Source: Pannonibacter carbonis (GTDB lineage Bacteria; Pseudomonadota; Alphaproteobacteria; Rhizobiales; Stappiaceae). Taken from it: DNA of 64,000 nt. The stretch is from the NCBI RefSeq assembly GCF_003012935.1, contig NZ_PUDR01000006.1:1-64000 (forward strand), given 5' to 3'. A program made the position numbers and the translations under genes. The notes below the pieces were generated by a model that was not told where the DNA came from, searched no databases, and worked only from the letters and a program-made list of their open reading frames with translations. Positions 22,491 through 31,600 of this stretch are shown one piece after another (position 1 is the first letter of the stretch; each line of letters opens with the position of its first letter).

Positions 22491-22505
22491 GTTCTTTCTT
22501 TGTTC
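22491..22505. promoter_or_regulatory. SOS (LexA) box between ssb and uvrA
   Basis: GTTCTTTCTTTGTTC is an exact GTTC-N7-GTTC direct repeat, the LexA operator form known in alphaproteobacteria. It lies 214 nt upstream of the ssb start and 242 nt upstream of the uvrA start, in the 469-base divergent region. The rest of that region (22278-22746) shows no open frame with support. Confidence 0.85.
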
Positions 22506-22746
22506 TTGTTGTAGCAAAGTTCCATGCGTCATGCAACGGCCTCACGCTCCCCCGTCTGGTCCAAGCACTGCGCTGCCGCGTAAGGGAAATCTGAAAGCAT
22601 GTCCGGGTCAGGTCGTGGTGGTCCGACCCCGCCTCCCCGCGCGCGCCTGTTTCGGGCCGCCGCTGTTTCGCGGTTGAGGCAGCGGCTGCGTTGCGTATAA
22701 CAGCTGAGACTTTTGCCCGGGTTCCGGGCCAGCCAGGATCGAATTG

Positions 22747-25728
<2,982 letters not shown>

Positions 25729-25802
25729 TCAGGGGCGGTGTGACGCGCGCGATTATGCTGCAACGCAGCATCTGACGATTCGATCGATTTAAATGGGTCA
25801 AG

Positions 25803-25837
25803 AGCGGGGCAGAACCATCTGTCCCGCTTTATTTTTT
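25803..25837 (+). terminator. Intrinsic terminator of uvrA
   Basis: AGCGGGGCAGA (25803-25813) pairs with TCTGTCCCGCT (25818-25828) with one G-U pair, followed by TTATTTTTT. A smaller hairpin ATGCTGC-AAC-GCAGCAT lies about 35 nt upstream in the 3' untranslated stretch. Confidence 0.88.
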
Positions 25838-25981
25838 CGCCTTGCGGGAATTGCATGCCAGTCATGCAGACGCGGATCTTCTCGCAAATGCGAAGAAGGC
25901 GTAGATAAGGGTCATCGGAACGGCGCTGCACCGCACAACGGAAAGCTGACAGCCGCTCCTGAAGGTTCAAGGATCGGACAA

Positions 25982-26131
25982 ATGATCAATTCCGTCGTTC
26001 GCAAATACAACTCGTGGGTCAACTACCGCCGCACGGTCGAAGAGCTGTCCCGCCTGTCCAACCGCGAGCTGAGCGACCTGGGCATCGGCCGCGGTGACAT
26101 CGAGTTCATCGCCCGCCGCGCCAGCCGTTAA
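25982..26131 (+). CDS. DUF1127 micro-protein, copy 1 (CcaF1-like)
   Basis: A 49-residue basic protein containing the DUF1127 pattern YRRTVEELSRLSNRELSDLG, with IGRGDI and an arginine-rich end (IARRASR). AAGGA lies eight bases before the ATG. In Rhodobacter sphaeroides the DUF1127 protein CcaF1 is co-transcribed with the CcsR small RNAs and binds RNA; other rhizobial members affect phosphate and carbon metabolism. Here the gene is followed after 23 nt by three hairpins with CCUCCUCCC-type loops, so the same arrangement applies. It has its own upstream region after the uvrA terminator. The protein is probably cytosolic. A paralogue (26 of 49 residues identical by my alignment) follows 450 nt downstream. 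Confidence 0.92.
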   Translation: MINSVVRKYNSWVNYRRTVEELSRLSNRELSDLGIGRGDIEFIARRASR

Positions 26132-26154
26132 GCGGTTTCAGACTACAAGAATCG

Positions 26155-26277
26155 CGATCCCGGGCTTTCCTCCTCCCAGGCCCCGGATCGTGTGAGACGG
26201 CGGGTTCTTCTCCTCCCAGCCCGCCTGACTAAACGACGCCCGCCGGTACCTCCTCCCACCGGCGGGCGTACGTTTTT
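26155..26277 (+). ncRNA. Triple CCUCCUCCC stem-loop array 1 (cuckoo/CcsR-like small RNAs)
   Basis: Three consecutive hairpins expose anti-Shine-Dalgarno loops. (a) 26155-26190: CGATCC/GGATCG plus GGGCTT/AGGCCC stem, loop with CCTCCTCCC at 26169-26177. (b) 26199-26225: GGCGGGTT/AGCCCGCC stem, loop with TCTCCTCCC. (c) 26236-26269: perfect 12-bp stem ACGCCCGCCGGT/ACCGGCGGGCGT, loop CCTCCTCCC at 26249-26257, then ACGTTTTT, so the last hairpin doubles as an intrinsic terminator. In Rhodobacter, homologous CcsR RNAs are cut from a transcript shared with the DUF1127 gene and are induced by stress through RpoH-type sigma factors. Processing and promoter use in this organism are inferred, not seen. 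Confidence 0.85.
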
Positions 26278-26282
26278 CCAAG

Positions 26283-26342
26283 ACCCAGTCTGCACGATAC
26301 CCAGTCTGCACGATACCCAGTCTGCACGATACCCAGTCTGCA
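26283..26342. repeat. 16-bp tandem direct repeat, 3.75 copies
   Basis: The unit ACCCAGTCTGCACGAT repeats without any variation at 26283, 26299 and 26315, with a partial fourth copy (12 nt) at 26331-26342. It lies between the two DUF1127 transcription units, just after the first terminator. It has no spacers, so it is not CRISPR. Exact identity of the copies suggests recent slippage expansion. Confidence 0.95.
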
Positions 26343-26344
26343 AT

Positions 26345-26376
26345 GGCCGCGCCCGCCCCCGGGCTGCGGCCTTTTT
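26345..26376 (+). terminator. Second intrinsic terminator after DUF1127 unit 1
   Basis: Two stacked stems, GGCCGC/GCGGCC and GCCCG/CGGGC with a CCCC loop (26345-26371), are followed by TTTTT. It follows the tandem repeat directly and would stop any transcript that escapes the first terminator. Confidence 0.8.
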
Positions 26377-26582
26377 GCTGCCTTGCCGGGGACGCGGCTC
26401 TGCCTGGATCTCACCGCACAGGCTAACGGGTCTTAACGACGCCCTGCAGGGATCGCAGGGCTGTCATGACGAGCCGGCACTGGCAAGCCAGCTAAAGATC
26501 ACCTATCTGTATCCCAACGAATTGAGGGCAGATGCCCCGATCCAATCTCCTGATCAAAACAAGCAAGAAGAAAGGTAACATC

Positions 26583-26732
26583 ATGCTTCATGATCTCGTC
26601 TCCAAGTACCGCTCGTGGAAAAAGTACCGCGAAACCTATGATGAACTGGCCCGCATGTCCTCGCGCGAGCTGAATGACATCGGCATCTCCCGTGCCGACA
26701 TCGGTTCCATTGCCCGGCAGGTCATGCGCTGA
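26583..26732 (+). CDS. DUF1127 micro-protein, copy 2 (CcaF1-like)
   Basis: Another 49-residue DUF1127 protein with YRETYDELARMSSRELNDIG, ISRADI and the C-terminus IARQVMR. GAAAGG lies seven bases ahead of the ATG at 26583; the longer open frame from 26532 is not supported. Same length and domain placement as copy 1, so the two arose by duplication of the whole unit, RNA hairpins included. The basic W-x-x-Y-R-x-T helix suggests nucleic-acid contact, as reported for CcaF1. About 206 nt separate it from the preceding terminator, leaving room for its own promoter. Confidence 0.92.
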   Translation: MLHDLVSKYRSWKKYRETYDELARMSSRELNDIGISRADIGSIARQVMR

Positions 26733-26974
26733 CATCGGACGGGGGGCGACCTTACGCGCCCTTGCCGAGCGGAAGAATGCTCCCCGACAGGGGGCATGGT
26801 TCAGGGGTGATCCCAACAGCGAGGATCGCCCGGACCAGACTTCGGATCCAGGCAGCGCCGCACGTGCTGCTCTGCAACATGAACAGGGCAGGCATGCAGA
26901 ATTGTGCATGGCGCGCCGGCTCCGGACAAATTATCAAGAAAACAACACGGGCGGCGCCAAGCTGCCCCGATCTT
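26733..26974. other. Spacer between DUF1127 copy 2 and its hairpin array
   Basis: About 240 bases with no gene. One hairpin is visible (ATGCTCCC / GGGGGCAT, 26777-26797, with one G-U pair) but it lacks a U-tract and the CCUCCUCCC loop. In unit 1 the matching spacer is only 23 nt, so this is either an untranslated linker of a longer primary transcript or a region with its own promoter for the downstream RNAs. Confidence 0.55.
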
Positions 26975-27089
26975 CGGGCCAAAGGACTCCTCCTCCCACC
27001 TGCGGCCCGGCTTCGACCGATCCTCCTCCTCCCGGATCGGCCATCGAAAGAGCGCTTGCCGGTACCTCCTCCCACCGGCGAGCGCTTTT
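26975..27089 (+). ncRNA. Triple CCUCCUCCC stem-loop array 2 (cuckoo/CcsR-like small RNAs)
   Basis: (d) 26975-27009: CGGGCC/GGCCCG and AGG/CCT stem, CCTCCTCCC at 26989-26997. (e) 27012-27048: CCGATCC/GGATCGG stem lengthened by TTCGA/TCGAA, CCTCCTCCC at 27025-27033. (f) 27048-27089: 13-bp stem AGCGCTTGCCGGT / ACCGGCGAGCGCT with one G-U pair, CCTCCTCCC at 27065-27073, followed by TTTT, making it the terminator. Hairpins (c) of array 1 and (f) share an identical core: the same GCCGGT/ACCGGC inner stem and the same loop. The converging lipoprotein gene ends 17 nt past the array. Confidence 0.85.
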
Positions 27090-27105
27090 CGATTCTGGAG
27101 AGCCT

Positions 27106-27774
27106 TCAACTCACAGCGCGTGACCGAAACCAGTCGTCCAGCGGCTGGACAACCGGTTGCAATCCGTTGGCCCTCGGCCAGCTGTCGATGGCGAAGTCTT
27201 TGCCGCCTTTTTCTCTCAGCACAGCGGTGGCATGCGGATAGCGGCCATCCAGCAGGAAGCCGCGTGCCACCGGTGCGCGCACCGAGTGGTGGCGCAGCCA
27301 CCCGCGCGCCTCGGCCAGCAGCAGCAGGCTCGTCGTGTTGGTCGCCTCGTCGATGCAATCCATCTGGCCCGGGACACCCGAACCCTGCAAATCAAGGCCG
27401 CCCCGGTCATCCTGCGAGCCGACCTGCTTCGCAACCCGGTTTTCCATCCAGGCAACGGCACGGGCAACGGCTGCGCGTTCGGCCGCCGGCGATTTCGCTC
27501 CGGCCCGCAGCAGCGCCTGCAACCGGTTCAGGTCCTGCCGGCCGAGATCAAAGGGTGTCTTGCGGGCGCAGCCGAAGGCATGACAGATGTAGATCCGCTC
27601 CGGCCGGGGTATTACCCCATTCTGACTGTCATACCAGCCGTTCGACGACGAACTGGACTGCGCGGCGCATGCGGTAAGGCCGAAGACCGGCAACAGGGTC
27701 AGAGCCAGCCGGCGGACCCGCCGGAGACGACTTTCACCGTGGTTCGGCGCTGCCGCCCCCATTCCACCGTCCAT
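27106..27774 (-). CDS. Conserved lipoprotein with a possible papain-like Cys-His-Asp triad
   Basis: 222 aa. An N-terminal signal with lipobox GLTAC ([14 protein letters not shown]) predicts a lipoprotein. The remainder contains [13 protein letters not shown], then [20 protein letters not shown], then [15 protein letters not shown] and [11 protein letters not shown]. The ordered Cys (MDCIDE), His (PHATAV) and Asp (AIDSW) resemble the triad spacing of transglutaminase-like/papain-fold proteins; that is inference from order, not from recognised homology. I know similar conserved hypothetical proteins only from Hyphomicrobiales. The start at 27774 is backed by GAGGGG seven bases upstream. Divergent from trmFO, convergent with small-RNA array 2. 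Confidence 0.78.
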   Translation of the reverse strand: MDGGMGAAAPNHGESRLRRVRRLALTLLPVFGLTACAAQSSSSSNGWYDSQNGVIPRPERIYICHAFGCARKTPFDLGRQDLNRLQALLRAGAKSPAAERAAVARAVAWMENRVAKQVGSQDDRGGLDLQGSGVPGQMDCIDEATNTTSLLLLAEARGWLRHHSVRAPVARGFLLDGRYPHATAVLREKGGKDFAIDSWPRANGLQPVVQPLDDWFRSRAVS

Positions 27775-27949
27775 CCGCAAGCCCCCTCTTCGGACATTCC
27801 CTCGCGGCAGCATACGGCTCGCATTGCATCAGAGCCATCGAAACGATATCAGGCAGGTTCCTGTTTTCATCGTCCGACCCGGTCCCATGGCACCGCAGAC
27901 GACAGGCGCGGGTCTCCTGTCCCGGCCGTTCCACACGAGGCACACCCTG

Positions 27950-29359
27950 ATGATGAAACCCGTTCACGTGATCGGCGGCGGACTGGCCGGTTCGGAGGCT
28001 ACCTGGCAACTGGCCAAGGCCGGCATTCCGGTTGTCCTGCACGAGATGCGGCCGGTGCGTGGCACCGATGCGCACAAGGGCGACGGGCTGGCCGAACTGG
28101 TCTGTTCCAATTCGTTCCGGTCGGATGACGCCGACTACAACGCCGTCGGGTTGCTGCATGCGGAGCTGCGCCGCGCCGGATCGCTGATCATGCAGGCAGC
28201 TGATACGCATCAGGTGCCGGCGGGCAGCGCGCTTGCGGTGGACCGTGACGGGTTTTCCGACGCGGTGACGCAGACACTGGCCGCCCATCCGTTGGTGACA
28301 CTGTCCCGCGAGGAACTGACCGACCTGCCGCCGGAGGACTGGGACAGCGTCATCATTGCCACCGGCCCCCTCACCTCCCCGGCCCTGTCAGAGGCAATCC
28401 TGAAGCGGACGGGCGAGGATTCGCTGGCGTTCTTCGACGCCATCGCGCCGATCGTGCATTTCGATTCGATCAATCTCGACGTCGCCTGGTTCCAGTCGCG
28501 CTACGACAAGGTCGGACCTGGTGGCACCGGCAAGGATTACATCAACTGCCCGATGGACAAGGCGCAGTATGACGCCTTCATCGACGCGCTGATCGCCGGC
28601 GACAAGACCGACTTCAAGGAATGGGAGGCCAACACGCCCTATTTCGACGGCTGTCTGCCGATTGAAGTGATGGCGGAACGCGGTCGCGAGACCCTACGCC
28701 ATGGCCCGATGAAGCCGATGGGGCTGACCAATGCGCATAACCCGACGGTGAAGGCCTATGCGGTGGTGCAACTGCGCCAGGACAATGCGCTTGGCACGCT
28801 CTACAACATGGTCGGTTTCCAGACGAAGCTGAAGTACGGCGAACAGGCCGAGATCTTCAAAATGATCCCGGGACTGGAGAATGCCGTCTTTGCCCGGCTC
28901 GGCGGCCTGCACAGGAACACGTTCCTCAATTCCCCGAAGCTGCTAGACACGAGCCTGCGCCTCAAGGCCGAACCAAGGCTACGCTTTGCCGGCCAGATCA
29001 CCGGATGCGAGGGCTATGTGGAATCGGCCTCCGTCGGCTGCATGGCGGGCCTGTTCGCAGCGCGGGAAAGGCTCGGCCTGGAGGTGGTCACCCCACCGGA
29101 CACCACGGCCATGGGTGCACTGCTGGCGCATATCACCGGCGGCCACATTGCCCGGGACGACGAGGAAGGTCCGCGCTCGTTCCAGCCGATGAATGTCAAT
29201 TTTGGCCTGTTTCCGCCCGTCGACGCGCCGGCCAAGGCCGAAGATGGCAAGCGTCTGCGCGGCGCTGACAAGGCAAAGGCCCGCAAACTGGCAATGACCC
29301 AGCGGGCAAGGGCGCATTTCGAGGACTGGATCGGTGCGAACCAGCTTGCGGCAACCTGA
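27950..29359 (+). CDS. trmFO: Methylenetetrahydrofolate-tRNA-(uracil-5-)-methyltransferase
   Basis: Folate- and FAD-dependent enzyme that makes ribothymidine 54 in the T-loop of tRNA. From ATG 27950 it has 469 aa and starts [22 protein letters not shown], the FAD dinucleotide-binding motif. Other family blocks are [56 protein letters not shown]-type [11 protein letters not shown] and [20 protein letters not shown]; the paired cysteines used in catalysis are visible in NCPMD and [14 protein letters not shown] box is nine bases upstream. The frame is open for 42 further codons upstream, without homologous content. Monocistronic, convergent with the phytoene-synthase-like gene. Confidence 0.95.
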   Translation: MMKPVHVIGGGLAGSEATWQLAKAGIPVVLHEMRPVRGTDAHKGDGLAELVCSNSFRSDDADYNAVGLLHAELRRAGSLIMQAADTHQVPAGSALAVDRDGFSDAVTQTLAAHPLVTLSREELTDLPPEDWDSVIIATGPLTSPALSEAILKRTGEDSLAFFDAIAPIVHFDSINLDVAWFQSRYDKVGPGGTGKDYINCPMDKAQYDAFIDALIAGDKTDFKEWEANTPYFDGCLPIEVMAERGRETLRHGPMKPMGLTNAHNPTVKAYAVVQLRQDNALGTLYNMVGFQTKLKYGEQAEIFKMIPGLENAVFARLGGLHRNTFLNSPKLLDTSLRLKAEPRLRFAGQITGCEGYVESASVGCMAGLFAARERLGLEVVTPPDTTAMGALLAHITGGHIARDDEEGPRSFQPMNVNFGLFPPVDAPAKAEDGKRLRGADKAKARKLAMTQRARAHFEDWIGANQLAAT

Positions 29360-29380
29360 TCAGGACATTGCGGCGGATGC

Positions 29381-30226
29381 TTACCGAAGCGCCCGCCGCG
29401 CGGCCCGCCAGATGATCCACTGCCGGTAGATCTGGGACAGTTCAGCCCGGTCGCGGAAGGGGTTGAACCCCTTTCGCTCCATAACCTTCAGGAACGGCTC
29501 GACAAGGCAGACCGGCAGGAAGGCCGGAGCCACCTCCGGACGGATACAGGAAATCTGCGCCCGGGTGCGATCCAGATGATGCCGTGCATGCGCCCGCATC
29601 TCCGCCAGCGCAGCCCCAAGCTCCGGCGTCATTTCGCCCCTGAACATGGTCTCGGGATCAACGCCGTGGCGGTCCAGGACATCCGCGGGCAAGAATTGCT
29701 GCCGCCGCGCCGCATGCCAGGGCAGCGCCCGAAGCAGGCCCGTGAGACCATAGGCGACCCCGGCATGGCCTGCTGCATCACAGGTGCCAGGCTCCTCGCC
29801 GCCGGCAAGAATGATCGAGCCGAGTTGCATCAAGGCGGATGAGGTCTCGCCGGCATAGCCTTCAAGATCCGTCAATGTCGGCATGGGATCGTCATAGAGA
29901 TCGAACACCCGCGCATCGAGAAGCGCGATCAGGGCTTCAACGGGCAGATGATACCGCCTGATTGTGCTGGCTAGCGCTGCGGCGACAGGATTGGCCGAGG
30001 CCTCACCGTGCTCGGTGCCGGTGAGGAAGTCGCGCCACCATTGCAGGCGGACCTCCCCCGGCAGCGGATCATTGACCAGATCGCGGACACGGGCGACTTC
30101 ACTGTTGAAGGCATAGAGTGCCAGCAGTCCGCCCCGGTGTTCGGGTGCGGCAAACAGCGCTGTCAGATAGCGGTCGATATCGTGGTCCCGTACCAGGGCC
30201 TGAACGTGGTCGAAGGGATCTGCCAT
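29381..30226 (-). CDS. Phytoene/squalene synthase-fold protein, NDUFAF6-like
   Basis: 281 aa of the trans-isoprenyl synthase fold. The first aspartate motif survives as DLVND, but the second motif expected in GLTGLLRALPWHAARR has no DxxxD, so catalysis is doubtful. Blocks such as RLQWWRDFL, ELENYA-like DLEGYAGETSSALMQL, LRALPWHAARRQQFLPADVLDRHGV and PAFLPVCLVEPFLK match my recollection of human NDUFAF6 (C8orf38), a complex I assembly factor. The upstream neighbour, four bases away, is an NDUFAF3-like gene, so a complex I assembly role is a good hypothesis. Final gene of the yajC-secD-secF transcript. Carotenoid genes are absent from the window. Confidence 0.85.
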   Translation of the reverse strand: MADPFDHVQALVRDHDIDRYLTALFAAPEHRGGLLALYAFNSEVARVRDLVNDPLPGEVRLQWWRDFLTGTEHGEASANPVAAALASTIRRYHLPVEALIALLDARVFDLYDDPMPTLTDLEGYAGETSSALMQLGSIILAGGEEPGTCDAAGHAGVAYGLTGLLRALPWHAARRQQFLPADVLDRHGVDPETMFRGEMTPELGAALAEMRAHARHHLDRTRAQISCIRPEVAPAFLPVCLVEPFLKVMERKGFNPFRDRAELSQIYRQWIIWRAARRALR

Positions 30227-30230
30227 GCCC

Positions 30231-30608
30231 CTACTCGACCGCAAGCAGGACCGCGGCCACTGCGCGATCTTCCGACAACATCACATTGAGGGTGCGAACC
30301 GCCGCGCCCGTCGACATGGGATCGGCCAGGATACCTGCCTCGCGGAAGGCCGTGCGCCACTCAGGCTTGAGCGGCCGCAGATCTGCGCCTGTACCAATGA
30401 GGAGAACTTCGATGTCTGCGGCCTGCTCCAGAACCCTGGAGAAGCTGTCGAGTGTGATCTGGCTGAAGTCCGCGACGTCCCAGCCGTGAATGCCGGAGGG
30501 AAGACACAGGATCGAGCCGAGATGCGACATTCCGGCGAACCGGAACCCGCCGCCGCCATAGGCGTCGACGGGCGCACGGCCAGGGAAATGCGCCTTGCGG
30601 ATTTCCAT
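30231..30608 (-). CDS. Mth938/DUF498 domain protein, NDUFAF3-like
   Basis: 125 aa of the Mth938-like (DUF498) fold. Recognised by VDAYGGGGFRFAGMSHLGSILCLPSGIHGW at the N-terminus and EVLLIGTGADLRPL in the middle. Human NDUFAF3 (C3orf60) belongs to this family and acts in early complex I assembly; linkage of bacterial members to secDF is established in alphaproteobacteria. Here it follows secF by 26 nt and precedes the NDUFAF6-like gene by 4 nt. No signal peptide, so cytosolic or peripheral to the membrane. A nuo operon is not in the window. Confidence 0.88.
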   Translation of the reverse strand: MEIRKAHFPGRAPVDAYGGGGFRFAGMSHLGSILCLPSGIHGWDVADFSQITLDSFSRVLEQAADIEVLLIGTGADLRPLKPEWRTAFREAGILADPMSTGAAVRTLNVMLSEDRAVAAVLLAVE

Positions 30609-30634
30609 CTTTGTTCCTGTGTTGGCGAACCGGC

Positions 30635-31582
30635 TCAGGCCGTCTTCGCAGCATCCGTCCCGCTTGCCTTCTCCTCGTCCTTGTCGCTGCCGCCGGGGCG
30701 GAGGTTGAAGAGGATGAGCATTGGCGCTGCCAGGAAGATGGACGAATACGTGCCGATGATGATGCCGAAGATCATGGCCAGCGTGAACGACTGGATGACC
30801 TCTCCTCCAAACACATAGAGCGCGGACAGGGCAATCAAGGTCGTCACGGACGTCATTGTCGTGCGCGCCAATGTTTCGTTGATCGACAGGTCCAGAAGAT
30901 CCGTCAGCGACAGCTTCTTGTAGCGGCGCAGGTTCTCTCGAATGCGGTCATAGACGACGACCGTGTCATTGAGCGAGTAGCCGATGATCGTGAGGATCGC
31001 GGCGATGCTCGAAAGGGTGAAATCGAGCTGCAGAACCACAAACAATCCGAGCGTGACGATGACGTCGTTGAGCGTCGTCAGGATCGCGCCCACGGCAAAC
31101 TGCCACTCAAAGCGGAACCAGACATAGAACAGGATGCAGATGAGCGCGACCGTGATGCCGATGCTGCCCGCCATCGCCAGTTCGCCCGAGACGCGGGGAC
31201 CGACGATCTCGACGCGGCGGAACTCCACCTCGCCGGCAAAGGCCGCACGCACGGCGTTGATGGCCAGTTGCTGGGCCTGTTCGCCGCCGTCCTGCTGCTC
31301 CATCCGGACAAGGACTTCATCCGGGTCGCCGAACTGCTGCACCTGGACATCGCCCAGATTGAGAGTGCCGAGCTTGCCACGGATCGCGGCGATGTCCGCC
31401 GGACCTTCGGTCTTCATTTCGATCAAGCTGCCGCCCTTGAAATCAATGCCGAAATTAAGGCCGACCGAGAAGAAGAGAACACCGGACAGAATTGCGACCA
31501 CAATCGACAGCGGGAAGCTGTACGTGCGGAACCACATGAACTTGTAGGTGGTGTTATCGGGAATAAGCCTGAGCAGGCGCAT
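30635..31582 (-). CDS. secF: Protein translocase subunit SecF
   Basis: 315 aa. Works with SecD, YajC and SecYEG to pull exported proteins through the membrane using the proton motive force. One N-terminal membrane helix precedes the FGIDFKGGSLIEMKT periplasmic block, and the C-terminal five-helix half contains GYSLNDTVVVYDRIRENLRRYK, the SecF signature, and NETLARTTMTSVTTLIALSALY. Starts 18 nt after the secD stop. The C-terminal tail ends in a short charged stretch (GGSDKDEEKASGTDAAKTA). Confidence 0.96.
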   Translation of the reverse strand: MRLLRLIPDNTTYKFMWFRTYSFPLSIVVAILSGVLFFSVGLNFGIDFKGGSLIEMKTEGPADIAAIRGKLGTLNLGDVQVQQFGDPDEVLVRMEQQDGGEQAQQLAINAVRAAFAGEVEFRRVEIVGPRVSGELAMAGSIGITVALICILFYVWFRFEWQFAVGAILTTLNDVIVTLGLFVVLQLDFTLSSIAAILTIIGYSLNDTVVVYDRIRENLRRYKKLSLTDLLDLSINETLARTTMTSVTTLIALSALYVFGGEVIQSFTLAMIFGIIIGTYSSIFLAAPMLILFNLRPGGSDKDEEKASGTDAAKTA

Positions 31583-31600
31583 GATGATGTCCCTCCCGGT

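Noticed and set aside
25838-25981. RpoH-type promoter upstream of DUF1127 copy 1
   Set aside because: A CTTG-like -35 can be found, but no convincing -10 at the right distance; the known Rhodobacter control was not enough to annotate it.
26283-26342. CRISPR array
   Set aside because: Repeats are directly contiguous with no spacers, only 16 bp, and no cas genes are present.
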